From: CAJXZP01 sp963974475
Lineage (GTDB): Bacteria > Bacteroidota > Bacteroidia > Flavobacteriales_G > Salibacteraceae
DNA length: 64,000 bases
Direction of reading: 5' to 3'
Assembly: GCA_963974475.1 (NCBI GenBank)
Contig: CAXBCR010000006.1
Location: 117,736-181,735 of the forward strand
The notes below the pieces were generated by a model. The model was given only the letters and a program-made list of their open reading frames with translations, was not told the origin of the DNA and searched no databases. Below, piece after piece: positions 9,094-18,232 of the stretch. Every line of letters starts with the position of its first letter. Position 1 is the stretch's first letter. The position numbers and the translations under genes are program-made.

Positions 9094-9101
9094 TACTTTT
9101 G
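9094..9101 (+). promoter_or_regulatory. -7 box for mazG
   Basis: TACTTTTG matches TAnnTTTG exactly and lies 19 nt before the ATG. A T-run around 9061-9068 occupies the -33 position in place of TTG. Confidence 0.6.
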
Positions 9102-9120
9102 AGCCTTTAAAAATAATGAT

Positions 9121-9891
9121 ATGGACCAGCGCCTTGTAGCATTTGAACGATTACTAAATATTATGGATGAACTTCGTACCCAATGCCCATGGGATATGAA
9201 ACAAACCCTAGAAAGTTTAAGGTATTTAACCATTGAAGAAACGTACGAATTATCGGATGCCATAATTGAAAAAGATTACGATGAACTCAAAGGTGAAATC
9301 GGTGATTTAATGCTGCATCTAGTTTTCTACAGCAAAATAGCATCCGAGACTAATCATTTTGATGTTACTGATGTTTTGAATGGTGTTTGCGACAAACTTG
9401 TAAGACGTCATCCCCATATTTATGGAGATGTTACGGTTAAGGATGAGGAAGAAGTAAAACGAAATTGGGAACAAATCAAACTAAAGGAAAAAGGTCGCAA
9501 AACTGTTTTACAAGGAGTTCCAAAATCGCTTCCTGCCATGGTAAAGGCCAATAGAATACAGGATAAGGTGCGGGGAGTTGGATTTGATTGGGAACATGAA
9601 CATCAAGTTTGGGATAAGGTAAAAGAAGAAATTGCCGAATTGGAAGTAGAAGTTAGCTCGGGTGCGTCTCATGAAAAAATTGAAGATGAGTTTGGAGATG
9701 TATTGTTTTCGCTTATTAATTACGCCCGCCACGTAAAAGTAAATCCGGAGGATGCCTTAGAGCGAACAAACAAAAAATTCATTAAACGTTTTAATTACCT
9801 AGAGCAAAAAAGTAAAGAGCTCAATAAACCGCTAGACCAAATGACTTTAAAAGAAATGGATGTGTATTGGGAGGAAGCCAAAAAACTATAA
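9121..9891 (+). CDS. mazG: Nucleoside triphosphate pyrophosphohydrolase MazG
   Basis: Hydrolyses (d)NTPs to NMP and pyrophosphate; a house-cleaning enzyme. At 256 residues it has the full-length two-domain form. The N-terminal domain shows CPWDMKQTLESL and EETYELSDAI followed by GEIGDLMLHLVFYSKIA, whose Glu/Asp residues bind Mg. A second MazG domain shows EEIAELEVEV and EDEFGDVLFSLINYARH. The linker RRHPHIYGDV is a family hallmark. It has its own promoter and ends one base before the convergent DinB-like gene. Confidence 0.96.
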   Translation: MDQRLVAFERLLNIMDELRTQCPWDMKQTLESLRYLTIEETYELSDAIIEKDYDELKGEIGDLMLHLVFYSKIASETNHFDVTDVLNGVCDKLVRRHPHIYGDVTVKDEEEVKRNWEQIKLKEKGRKTVLQGVPKSLPAMVKANRIQDKVRGVGFDWEHEHQVWDKVKEEIAELEVEVSSGASHEKIEDEFGDVLFSLINYARHVKVNPEDALERTNKKFIKRFNYLEQKSKELNKPLDQMTLKEMDVYWEEAKKL

Positions 9892-9892
9892 A

Positions 9893-10453
9893 TTAGATAG
9901 TTTTGGAAACTACCCCTTTGGGAACAAACTTTTTACTTCTATTTAGTTGATTCACCAATTTGTTCATCTGTACCAAATGATGCGAATAATGAATTTTTAA
10001 AAATTGTAATACTTGTTCAAAATTTAATACTCCTAAAAAAGGATGTTTAAATATTCCTTTTTTCAAATATGCGGGATTGGACTCTCCAAGTTGTAATAAT
10101 TGAAATCTTACTCCACTCCATTTTTCCATCAACTCTGGCAAAGACTTATTACCAACAGGTTTTACCACAGAAGGTGCTTTAAACTTGAAATTTAGGCGTA
10201 ATACAATAGGCATTAGCCAAACTTTTATCCATGAATAAAGCGAAATGGGTTTGAATTCAGTGTGGGTATTTAGTCTTTTTGCCGTCATCAAAACAGTTTG
10301 CTCCTCCACCAAAATAATATGCTCTAGAATTTGAGTAACAGACCAATTCGAATCATTTAAAGAAGAATACAAAGCTTGTTTGTTCAACCGCTCCAACTGC
10401 CTAATTAATCCAATTCTTTGAGCTTCTAAAAGCTCCATTTTATTTGTGTACAA
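9893..10453 (-). CDS. DinB-like superfamily protein
   Basis: A 186-residue four-helix-bundle protein of the DinB/YfiT superfamily. Metal-ligand-type His residues appear in the expected helices: WSVTQILEHIILVEEQT (first His) and FLKIHYSHHLVQMNKL near the C-terminus. Members are metal-dependent hydrolases or thiol transferases of mostly unknown substrate. ATG 10453 is used; ATG 10438 (MELLEAQ) is an alternative. It is convergent with mazG and divergent from the histidine-kinase gene. No recognisable -7 box precedes it. Confidence 0.8.
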   Translation of the reverse strand: MYTNKMELLEAQRIGLIRQLERLNKQALYSSLNDSNWSVTQILEHIILVEEQTVLMTAKRLNTHTEFKPISLYSWIKVWLMPIVLRLNFKFKAPSVVKPVGNKSLPELMEKWSGVRFQLLQLGESNPAYLKKGIFKHPFLGVLNFEQVLQFLKIHYSHHLVQMNKLVNQLNRSKKFVPKGVVSKTI

Positions 10454-10515
10454 TGACCTATTTTTTATCTTACAAAAAAAAGAAAATAATTGATTTCATA
10501 ATCTCTATTTAATTC

Positions 10516-10522
10516 TAATTTG
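10516..10522 (+). promoter_or_regulatory. Possible shortened -7 box before the hybrid kinase
   Basis: TAATTTG is one base shorter than TAnnTTTG and lies 5 nt from the ATG at 10528. Treat it as a variant. Confidence 0.3.
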
Positions 10523-10527
10523 GCTTC

Positions 10528-13173
10528 ATGAAATTTTGGTACAATAATACGCTGACCGTTATCATTGCAATTTTTGCAATATCCGCCAATCTGATGGGGC
10601 AAAATAGGTACGACACCCTCCCTTTTTTCAATGAAAACCTTAGCACCAAACAAGCTGAAAAAGAATTCGTTAATGCCATTGTTGTAAAAAATGAAATTGC
10701 TCACGAAATCTCCAGTAACATAGCCTTTTCCTACCTTCAATATGCCTACGACAAAAAGGATTCCAACCTATTAAGAAGTGCGTATTATCAGGTAGGATTA
10801 ATTTACCTTCAAGATACAAAGTACGACTCGTCTATCTATTGTTTTACAAATTCAAAAAAAATAGCCGAATCCCTTCATGATACCCTCAATTTAATCAACA
10901 TTGAAAGAGCCCTTGGAGGTGTGTATTTATCTACCAAAAAAAATGATAAAGCAACCGAAAATTTTAAAATTTCATTGGGTTTGGCAAAAGCAGTTGAGGA
11001 CAGTTTAGGAATGGCTAAAGCCTTAAACAACCTAAGTTTGGTAAGTTTTAAAGCAGCCAACTATGACGAATCCTTAAGCTATTTAAAACAAGCGTTGGAC
11101 CTTAAAATTGCGTTTGCACCGAAATTTGAACAAATTTCCACACTAATCAACATTGGTGATAATTATTCAAAGCTCAAGAGTTTTGACAAGGCGCTAAGCT
11201 ATTTGAATAGAGCAAAAAAAATTGCTGTTGAATTTAATAAGCAAAACAAACTCGCCTTGATATGGAAACATATTGCAAATGTTTACATTGATAAAGGAGA
11301 TTACAAATTAGCGGCACCTGCATTTCATAAATCCATGAATATTTCAAGGCAGTTGAATGACAACGCAAATTTAAATTTAACCGTTAAAAATTACGCGGAA
11401 TTTTTGATTACTCAGGGTAATCTCTCTAAGGCTGGTGATATGCTTGAGGCTATTCTACCCGAAATGAATGAAAAACAAAACCCCGTTCTCCTTACCGAAA
11501 TATTCTACGATTTAGGCAAAATTGCCTATGAAAACAAAAACTACATCAAAGCGCAAGTATGGCTTAATCAAGCGGTAAGTATAACCGATGTTCCCAACCA
11601 AAACACTTTGGTAAAAGCATACAATCTATTATCACTTATCTCATATCTAGATGGTGAATATGAATTGGCCTACCATCATTTACGGATAAGTGAAATGCTT
11701 GATAACCAAATAAAAAAACAGGTTAGCACCGATAAATTATATGAACTACAAGTAAAATATAATTCATTAAACGATAAAAAATCAATTGAACAACTGCTGG
11801 AGGTTACGGAGCTTAAAGATAAAGAACGTCAAAAAAGTAAATTCTATTTTTTAATTACATTCTTGCTATTTATTATCACCCTGGCAGTGGCTATTGCATT
11901 AGCTCGGCAGGCGCGTATTAAGCATAGGCAATCTGCAGAACTTAAAAATCAAATTGAGGATAATTTTAATAAAACAAAAGACTTAATAAAGGCACACAAA
12001 TTAGCTGAAGAGGGATTGCAGGTAAAATCTGAATTTATAGCCATGGTTTCGCACGAAATACGGACGCCTATGAATGCTATTATTGGCATGAGTTCATTAC
12101 TTTCTGATACAGAATTAACAGATTATCAAAAAAATTACCTGAACAACATATCCATTAGTAGTAACAATCTGTTGGTTTTACTGAATGATATCCTGGATTT
12201 TTCAAGAGTGGAAGCGGGTAAAGTTAGTATCAAGTTACAACCTTCTAATTTAGACAAAGAGTTAAAACATGTCATTAACATGTTTGAACCTTTGGCACAA
12301 GAAAAAGAGCTTTCATTTACCTCCGATATTGATAAAAAATTACCGGAAATATGTTTTATAGATGCTCCAAGATTGAGACAAGTTGTTGTTAACCTATTAA
12401 GCAACGCCATTAAATTTACCCATAGCGGGTTTGTGAAACTAACGGTGATGGTTACAAATTCTGAACCTACCTTAAATGGAGACATGGTTACCATTAGATT
12501 TATGGTGGAGGATTCAGGAATTGGGGTTCCTCAAAACAAACAATCAGATATTTTTTCATCCTTTAATCAATTAGACTCCAAAGTAAGTCGCCAATACTCT
12601 GGGGTTGGATTAGGACTATCCATATCTCAAGGCATTTTAGGAATGATGGGAACAAGAATTCGTTTGGAAAGTGAGTTCGCTAAAGGAAGTAAGTTTTGGT
12701 TTGACATAAAGGTAAAATCGGATAAAAATTTCAAAAAAGTAATTCAGCCACCCAAAACATCGAAGGTAAAATTTGATAAGGAATTAGGAATTACTTGCCC
12801 ACTTCGGATACTTGTGGCAGAAGACAATGAAATTAATCAAAAACTAATTCAAATAAATTTAAACAAAATGGGATACAACCCTGTCATTGTTTCAAATGGA
12901 CAGGAAGCGTTAGACCAAATCAAAATTCAAGAATTTGATGTGGTATTTATGGACGTACAAATGCCCGTAATGGATGGCGTTACTGCTACCAAAGAATTGG
13001 TTCGAAAATACGGTAAAGAGAAACCTGTTATTATTGCGGTTACCGCCAATGCAATGGGCACGGATAAACAATCTTATATACAAGCTGGAATGGACGATTA
13101 TATATCGAAACCTTTTACCACCAAAGAGATTGATATATGCCTACGCAACTGGTATATTCGGATTCACAGTTAA
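10528..13173 (+). CDS. TPR-containing hybrid sensor histidine kinase/response regulator
   Basis: An 881-residue inner-membrane sensor. In order it has a signal peptide (about 1-24), a periplasmic array of about seven TPR repeats (70-400), one TM helix (about 439-459) and a coiled linker. The HisKA domain follows, with phospho-acceptor H509 in SHEIRTPMN. The HATPase domain has N-box NLLSNAIKFT, DSGIGV and GLGLSI. A C-terminal receiver domain has acidic EDNEIN, phospho-acceptor D809 in MDVQMPVMDG and KPF. No DNA-binding domain or adjacent regulator is present, so the phosphorelay output must come from an unlinked protein. TPR-periplasmic hybrid kinases are common in Bacteroidota; the signal is unknown. 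Confidence 0.95.
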   Translation: MKFWYNNTLTVIIAIFAISANLMGQNRYDTLPFFNENLSTKQAEKEFVNAIVVKNEIAHEISSNIAFSYLQYAYDKKDSNLLRSAYYQVGLIYLQDTKYDSSIYCFTNSKKIAESLHDTLNLINIERALGGVYLSTKKNDKATENFKISLGLAKAVEDSLGMAKALNNLSLVSFKAANYDESLSYLKQALDLKIAFAPKFEQISTLINIGDNYSKLKSFDKALSYLNRAKKIAVEFNKQNKLALIWKHIANVYIDKGDYKLAAPAFHKSMNISRQLNDNANLNLTVKNYAEFLITQGNLSKAGDMLEAILPEMNEKQNPVLLTEIFYDLGKIAYENKNYIKAQVWLNQAVSITDVPNQNTLVKAYNLLSLISYLDGEYELAYHHLRISEMLDNQIKKQVSTDKLYELQVKYNSLNDKKSIEQLLEVTELKDKERQKSKFYFLITFLLFIITLAVAIALARQARIKHRQSAELKNQIEDNFNKTKDLIKAHKLAEEGLQVKSEFIAMVSHEIRTPMNAIIGMSSLLSDTELTDYQKNYLNNISISSNNLLVLLNDILDFSRVEAGKVSIKLQPSNLDKELKHVINMFEPLAQEKELSFTSDIDKKLPEICFIDAPRLRQVVVNLLSNAIKFTHSGFVKLTVMVTNSEPTLNGDMVTIRFMVEDSGIGVPQNKQSDIFSSFNQLDSKVSRQYSGVGLGLSISQGILGMMGTRIRLESEFAKGSKFWFDIKVKSDKNFKKVIQPPKTSKVKFDKELGITCPLRILVAEDNEINQKLIQINLNKMGYNPVIVSNGQEALDQIKIQEFDVVFMDVQMPVMDGVTATKELVRKYGKEKPVIIAVTANAMGTDKQSYIQAGMDDYISKPFTTKEIDICLRNWYIRIHS

Positions 13174-13204
13174 TTAATGTGTTGTTCTGTTACTACTAAC
13201 CGCT

Positions 13205-13441
13205 TTACAAACTAGAATGAGAGCCATCACAAAACGCTCCATTTTTGGAGTGTTTGCAACCACACCAAGCCACTTTTCGAGACTCTTCAATAGTTACAAT
13301 TATTGGTGATATTCCTGTTCCTTTGTGCGAGCCATCACAAAATGGTTCTGAACCTGAACGTCCGCAGGCGCACCATGCTTTTTTACCTGGTTCCATATCT
13401 AAAACGTAAGGTTTTTTCTGTGCAATAATTGGCTTTTCCAT
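13205..13441 (-). CDS. CDGSH iron-sulfur domain protein, two clusters
   Basis: A 78-residue protein with two complete CDGSH motifs, CACGRSGSEPFCDGSH and CGCKHSKNGAFCDGSH. Each supplies the 3-Cys, 1-His ligand set of a [2Fe-2S] cluster. Two motifs in one chain resemble the CISD3/MiNT type rather than the mitoNEET dimer. The second motif has Ala in place of the usual Pro before Phe-Cys. There is no membrane anchor, so it is soluble. The role, redox or cluster transfer, is inferred only from the family. It is a monocistronic minus-strand gene. Confidence 0.94.
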   Translation of the reverse strand: MEKPIIAQKKPYVLDMEPGKKAWCACGRSGSEPFCDGSHKGTGISPIIVTIEESRKVAWCGCKHSKNGAFCDGSHSSL

Positions 13442-13521
13442 ACTACTTGTGTGTTTTAATAATTGAAAATTAAAGGTATGATTTTTTTAAACAAAGCGTT
13501 AAAACTGGGATTATTTATTTT

Positions 13522-15081
13522 CTAATTCTTGTCGCCTACCAATGCCATCGCTCTTTCGGTCATTGCGGTAATGGTTAAACTAGGATTTACACCCGGATTA
13601 GACGAAACCGCACTTCCATCACATACCATCATATTTCTATAACCAAACACTTGCTGTTGAGAATTAATTACCCCTTCTTCACTATTTTTACCGATTACCG
13701 CTCCTCCTAAAATATGTGCTGTTGTTGGAATTCCCATTAAAGTTTCCGTTAAAACCACCATCGGTTTTCCATCCACTTCCTTCGCATAGTCTTTGGCAAA
13801 TTTTAATGCTTCTGGTATAAATGCAGCTGGTTTCTCTCCATTTTTCACGACTGAATTTAGTCCGAAAATGGTTTTCTTTAATGATAAAGTGCTATTTAAA
13901 GTTTGCATAAATAGAAGTACCGAAGAACGGCTCGCAAACTGATTACCAAATATCACCTTGAAATAAGTAATCGGGTGCAATAAAAATTCTAGCGTAGCTT
14001 TAAATAGCCGAACGAAAACATTACTCCCTGTGGCTAAGGGCAACATCATTGATTTCCAAAAACCCGAACCCTTTCCATATCGAACGGGTTCTAAATGGCT
14101 ATTCTCATCAGTATGCAACACTGAGCCTATTGCAATTCCATCGGTCATATCATTATTCAATTTTGGCGACACTATTCCAATTAGACTTTCATTATTGGTT
14201 CGAACCATTTCTCCTAGCCTATTGGACAATTTAGGTAAAGTAGTTTTCTTTAAGTGTAGCAACAAGCTCACAGTGCCTAAAACTCCACCTGAAAAAACAA
14301 CATTTTTGGTGGTGAAGGTCTTTTTTGTTTTGAATATCTTTAAGGACGATTTCGTTTTTATTGTATACCCATCAGCTCCATCTTCATTAACTGGAATAAC
14401 GTTGGTAACCAACATTTCAGGAAGCACCTTTACCCCATTTCTTTCCGCTAAATACAAATAATTTTTATCCAAAGTATTTTTTGCATTGTAGCGACAACCA
14501 GTCATACAAGCCCCGCAAAAGGTACACCCCGAACGTCTTGGTCCTTGTCCATTAAAATAAGGGTCGGCAACTTCTTTGTCTGGTTTACCAAAGTATATAG
14601 CCACATCCGATGCTACAAACTCTTTGGCTAAACCATTTTTTGCTGCTACCTTTTGAAGCGCCTTATCTGCAGTACCTAAATATGGATTAGGGCTAGCTCC
14701 TAGCATTCTTTTTGCCTCCAGATAATGGGGCGCCAATTCATCCTGCCAATCAGCTAAACCCGCCCAAGAACCGGATTCAAAGAAAGCCTGTTTTGGAACT
14801 GGAAGCGTATTGGCGTATACCAACGAACCACCACCAACTCCCACTCCCGATAAAATACCGACATGCTTTAAAAAGGTTAGTTTAAAAATACCATGAAATC
14901 GCAAACTTGGTAGCCAAAGCCATTTTCTTAAATTCCAATTCGTTTTAGGAAAGTCGCCCGCTTTAAAGCGCTTCCCCTTTTCAATCACCAAAACTTTATA
15001 CCCCTTTTGCGACAAGCGATACGCAGAGACAGAGCCTCCAAATCCACTACCTATTATTATATAGTCGTAATCGTGGGGCAT
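13522..15081 (-). CDS. GMC-family FAD oxidoreductase (cholesterol-oxidase-like)
   Basis: Flavoprotein of 519 residues. The N-terminal dinucleotide motif is IIGSGFGGSVSAYRL, followed by the GMC signature region GVGVGGGSLVYANTLPVP. A Cys-rich insert CTFCGACMTGCRYNAK resembles a ferredoxin-like cluster loop in this subfamily. The C-terminus has HILGGAVIG and CDGSAVSSNPGVNPSLTITAM, the catalytic His/Asn region. It probably oxidises a hydroxyl or sterol-like lipid; the true substrate is unknown. Its ATG directly abuts the aroC stop (no gap), making it the last gene of the pepT-aroC operon. Confidence 0.88.
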   Translation of the reverse strand: MPHDYDYIIIGSGFGGSVSAYRLSQKGYKVLVIEKGKRFKAGDFPKTNWNLRKWLWLPSLRFHGIFKLTFLKHVGILSGVGVGGGSLVYANTLPVPKQAFFESGSWAGLADWQDELAPHYLEAKRMLGASPNPYLGTADKALQKVAAKNGLAKEFVASDVAIYFGKPDKEVADPYFNGQGPRRSGCTFCGACMTGCRYNAKNTLDKNYLYLAERNGVKVLPEMLVTNVIPVNEDGADGYTIKTKSSLKIFKTKKTFTTKNVVFSGGVLGTVSLLLHLKKTTLPKLSNRLGEMVRTNNESLIGIVSPKLNNDMTDGIAIGSVLHTDENSHLEPVRYGKGSGFWKSMMLPLATGSNVFVRLFKATLEFLLHPITYFKVIFGNQFASRSSVLLFMQTLNSTLSLKKTIFGLNSVVKNGEKPAAFIPEALKFAKDYAKEVDGKPMVVLTETLMGIPTTAHILGGAVIGKNSEEGVINSQQQVFGYRNMMVCDGSAVSSNPGVNPSLTITAMTERAMALVGDKN

Positions 15082-16167
15082 TTAAAGTTGGTCTATACGG
15101 TTTATCTTACTTCGTAATAAAAAATCTAATGTTACTATTGCTGCCATAGCTTCCACAATGGGCACAGCTCTAGGAACCACGCAAGGGTCATGTCGGCCTT
15201 TAGCAGATAACTTAATTGGATGAAATTCTTTCGTTACCGAATCTTGCTCCATCCCAATGGTTGCCACGGGTTTAAATGCCACATTAAAAGTGATTGCTTG
15301 GCCATTAGTCAAACCTCCTTGTACTCCTCCAGAATAATTTGATTGCGTACTGATTCTTTTTCCATCCATCACAAAAGCATCATTGTGTTGACTCCCATAC
15401 ATTTTTGCCCCAGAAAATCCAGACCCTATTTCGAATCCCTTTACCGCATTAATCCCCATCATTGCAAACGCTAAAACAGCATGGAATTTATCAAAAACAG
15501 GTTCACCTAAACCCGGATTAACCCCTTTTATAACCGTATGAATTACGCCTCCCAGTGAATCACCGTTTTCACGGGCATTCAAAATAGCAGCCTCCATTTT
15601 TATAGCCGTTTTGGTATCTGGACAACGAATAATAGATTTTTCAGCTCTTGCAATTTCTTCAAAATTTATGTGGTCGTTAACTACTATTTCCCCTACGCTT
15701 TTAACATATCCGGCTATCAATATTCCTTTTAATGCCAATACCTGTTTGGCAACAGCTCCAGCCACAACACGACAAGCGGTTTCTCGTGCAGATGACCGGC
15801 CACCTCCTCTATGGTCACGAAAACCATATTTTGCATCGTAGGTAAAATCCGCATGAGAAGGACGGTAAATATTTTTTAATTGATCATAATCTTTTGAACG
15901 ATAATCCTTATTTTTTATAGTAAATCCTATTGAAGTCCCTGTAGTTTTACCTTCAAACACACCCGAAAGAATCACTACTTTATCTTCCTCGCTTCTGGGA
16001 GTTGAAATAATTGATTGACCTGGTTTCCTTCTATCCAATTCCATTTGAATAGCATCTAGGTCAAGATTCAAACCCGCAGGACAGCCGTCAATAACACCAC
16101 CAATCGCTTCTCCATGACTTTCGCCAAATGTGGTGATTTTAAATATTTTACCAAATGAATTTCCCAA
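15082..16167 (-). CDS. aroC: Chorismate synthase
   Basis: Converts 5-enolpyruvylshikimate-3-phosphate to chorismate, the last step of the shikimate pathway, using reduced FMN. Its 361 residues match the family. Signature 1 GESHGEAIGGVIDGCPAG is at residues 14-31. The central signature HRGGGRSSARETACRVVAG and the C-terminal RHDPCVVPRAVPIVEAM region are also present. No other aro gene lies nearby. It sits 8 bp downstream of the small membrane protein gene and abuts the GMC gene. Confidence 0.98.
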   Translation of the reverse strand: MGNSFGKIFKITTFGESHGEAIGGVIDGCPAGLNLDLDAIQMELDRRKPGQSIISTPRSEEDKVVILSGVFEGKTTGTSIGFTIKNKDYRSKDYDQLKNIYRPSHADFTYDAKYGFRDHRGGGRSSARETACRVVAGAVAKQVLALKGILIAGYVKSVGEIVVNDHINFEEIARAEKSIIRCPDTKTAIKMEAAILNARENGDSLGGVIHTVIKGVNPGLGEPVFDKFHAVLAFAMMGINAVKGFEIGSGFSGAKMYGSQHNDAFVMDGKRISTQSNYSGGVQGGLTNGQAITFNVAFKPVATIGMEQDSVTKEFHPIKLSAKGRHDPCVVPRAVPIVEAMAAIVTLDFLLRSKINRIDQL

Positions 16168-16175
16168 AACGAAGA

Positions 16176-16574
16176 TTAATGTCCGGGATAATTTTCACTA
16201 TCCGATGGTGAGTCCTCCGTCAACTTAATATCCGTAACCAGGTATTTCGTTTCACCCAACCATGGAAATAAAAAGTACTTTTCCTTGTAGTATAGTTTTA
16301 CTGGTTTACCCGTAAAATTTTCCACCTTTTGAATTAAGTCGGGATCATTTGGAATAGAGAATTCGAATGATTCGTTCAGAGTACCTTTGCCTTTTACAGC
16401 ACCAAAAGTATTCATATTTAGTTGACCTTCATATGTTTTAAATATGGTTCCTCTTTTACTCGCTTTGATAATTACACCAGCTCTTACTCCTTCACTATAC
16501 GTACCATAGTAGAAAAATGCCATCACGGCCAAAAGGATGACTACCAGAATTGCTATTACTTTTTTCATAATCAA
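16176..16574 (-). CDS. Small membrane-anchored protein of unknown function
   Basis: A 132-residue protein with an N-terminal hydrophobic helix (about 3-22) followed by TYSEGVRAGVIIKASKRG, FKTYEGQLN and LYYKEKYFLFPW. This matches a conserved Bacteroidota family that some database entries label '6-phosphogluconate dehydrogenase'; it has no dinucleotide fold and is far too short, so that label should not be used. It is probably a membrane-anchored beta domain facing the periplasm. It lies 15 bp after pepT and 8 bp before aroC. Confidence 0.8.
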   Translation of the reverse strand: MIMKKVIAILVVILLAVMAFFYYGTYSEGVRAGVIIKASKRGTIFKTYEGQLNMNTFGAVKGKGTLNESFEFSIPNDPDLIQKVENFTGKPVKLYYKEKYFLFPWLGETKYLVTDIKLTEDSPSDSENYPGH

Positions 16575-16589
16575 AATCGTTAAATTAAA

Positions 16590-17834
16590 TTAGGCTTCTT
16601 CTTCCCAAATTATGGCTAAATTAATAATTGTTTTCACTGCTTTTTCCATATCTTGAACCGAAACCCATTCTTTTTTAGAATGAAAGGCATGTTCTCCAGC
16701 AAAGATATTGGGACAAGGCAATCCCATAAACGATAAACGAGAACCATCTGTCCCACCTCGAATACTTCCTCGTTTGACCTCAATACCCGCACGGTCAATA
16801 GCTTTCACAGCAAATTCGGCCACTTTTGGGTTTTGGTCCAAAATATTTTTCATGTTACGATATTGCTCTGTAACCGTAAATTTATATGAAGACTTTGGAT
16901 AATAATGCATTACATTTTTTACCACGTTTTCAAGTTCTTGTTCAAATAAGGCCAACTCCGCATCCACAAAAGAGCGTATGATAAATGTGATTTTTGCGCC
17001 TTCACTTGTCGCATTACATTCCAGAGGATGAATAAAACCTTCTCGCCCAGAAGTAGACTCAGGAGTCAAACGATCTTTGGGTAACTGAGCTAAAACATCT
17101 CCTGCAATACGAATCGCATTTTCCATTTTTCCTTTGGCAAAACCAGGATGCGCACTCACTCCGATTATTTCAACCTCCACCCCATCGGCAGAGAATGTTT
17201 CATCTTCTATTGAACCAAGAGTCTCGCCATCAATGGTGTATCCAAAATCAGCTCCCAATTTCTTAATATCTACTTTATCCGCTCCCCGACCAATTTCTTC
17301 ATCTGGCGTAAATAAGATACGTAATTCGGCATGTTTAACTTCTGGGTGTTCTACAAAATAATTTACGGCATCCATAATTTCAGCAACCCCCGCTTTGTTA
17401 TCTGCACCAAGAAGCGTGAGTCCTGAAGCAGTTATAATGTCGTTTCCAATTTGTGCTTTTAGGTCAGTATGTTCACTTGCCTTAATTACAATGGAATTAT
17501 CATCCGGTAAAACTAAATCTCCACCATCATAGTTTTTATGAATTATAGGCTTTACGTCCTTTCCGGGTGCATCAGGTGATGTATCCATGTGCGAACAAAA
17601 ACAAATTACGGGAACATTTGGTTTATCCGTATTTGCAGGTAATGTGGCATATATATACCCCCACTCATCCATAGCAGCATCTTTAATACCAAGTTGCAAA
17701 AGCTCTTCTACCAGAGCTTTTCCCAAATTCTTTTGCTTCATCGTACTAGGAATAGTAGTAGAATGAATATCACTTTGGGTATCGATTTTTGCGTATTTTA
17801 TAAACCGTTCAACGGCTGTATGATTAATTTTCAT
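16590..17834 (-). CDS. pepT: Peptidase T (tripeptide aminopeptidase)
   Basis: M20B dinuclear zinc aminopeptidase that removes the N-terminal residue from tripeptides in the cytosol. At 414 residues it is normal length. Metal-binding motifs are SHMDTSPDAPG (His/Asp), LLGADNKAGVAEIM (bridging Asp) and FTPDEEIGRGAD (catalytic Glu), with a dimerisation lid domain and a late His in EHAFHSKKEWV. It is preceded by the DUF493 gene (14-bp gap), and the promoter of that gene probably serves both. Confidence 0.96.
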   Translation of the reverse strand: MKINHTAVERFIKYAKIDTQSDIHSTTIPSTMKQKNLGKALVEELLQLGIKDAAMDEWGYIYATLPANTDKPNVPVICFCSHMDTSPDAPGKDVKPIIHKNYDGGDLVLPDDNSIVIKASEHTDLKAQIGNDIITASGLTLLGADNKAGVAEIMDAVNYFVEHPEVKHAELRILFTPDEEIGRGADKVDIKKLGADFGYTIDGETLGSIEDETFSADGVEVEIIGVSAHPGFAKGKMENAIRIAGDVLAQLPKDRLTPESTSGREGFIHPLECNATSEGAKITFIIRSFVDAELALFEQELENVVKNVMHYYPKSSYKFTVTEQYRNMKNILDQNPKVAEFAVKAIDRAGIEVKRGSIRGGTDGSRLSFMGLPCPNIFAGEHAFHSKKEWVSVQDMEKAVKTIINLAIIWEEEA

Positions 17835-17848
17835 CTAATATATTGTTT

Positions 17849-18127
17849 TTACAAGGACATTAAACCCTCAATTTTTTCTGCTTTTTTATATACTGAAATC
17901 ACTTCATTACTTTCCAAAATAATTTCTTTCCCCGAAATACTTATATATTTACCTGTTTTAGATTCTCGTGTATTAATGACTGCCTTTTCACTAAATAAGG
18001 CCTCTACCTCAGCCAGTAAATGTAAACTATTGGGAATAATAAATTTAAATAAATAGGTACTTGGAAATTGATGATGCTCCTCTAATTTCACCTCTAAATT
18101 TTTATAAAACTTTTCTTTTTCCGACAT
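17849..18127 (-). CDS. DUF493 family protein
   Basis: A small ferredoxin-fold protein of 92 residues in the YbeD/DUF493 family: KLEEHHQFPSTYLFKFIIP, then a second strand-helix unit ending in the SISGKEIILESNEVISVYKK region. YbeD is proposed to be an allosteric (ACT-like) regulator, but its role is unproven. I place the start at ATG 18127 because the -7 box (18145-18152) covers the alternative upstream GTG at 18145, which would lie before the predicted transcript start. It is the first gene of the pepT-aroC operon. Confidence 0.85.
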   Translation of the reverse strand: MSEKEKFYKNLEVKLEEHHQFPSTYLFKFIIPNSLHLLAEVEALFSEKAVINTRESKTGKYISISGKEIILESNEVISVYKKAEKIEGLMSL

Positions 18128-18144
18128 TTTTATTGCGTTTCCCA

Positions 18145-18152
18145 CAAAGATA
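18145..18152 (-). promoter_or_regulatory. -7 box for the DUF493-pepT-aroC operon
   Basis: CAAAGATA is TATCTTTG on the minus strand. It lies 17 nt before ATG 18127. Confidence 0.6.
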
Positions 18153-18208
18153 GATTTTACCCAGAATTATTAGAGATTGATTGTAACGAATATTGTAACC
18201 TAACTCCT

Positions 18209-18216
18209 TACCTTTG
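18209..18216 (+). promoter_or_regulatory. -7 box for the second DEAD-box helicase
   Basis: TACCTTTG matches TAnnTTTG exactly, 16 nt before the GTG start. It is divergent from the DUF493 promoter. Confidence 0.6.
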
Positions 18217-18232
18217 CGGCAAATTTATATAG

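Noticed and set aside
14030..14461. 143-residue plus-strand open frame
   Set aside because: Lies wholly inside the conserved GMC oxidoreductase on the other strand with low-complexity, non-protein-like composition.
16176..16574. 6-phosphogluconate dehydrogenase
   Set aside because: Database label of this family; the 132-residue protein has no dinucleotide-binding motif and is far too short.
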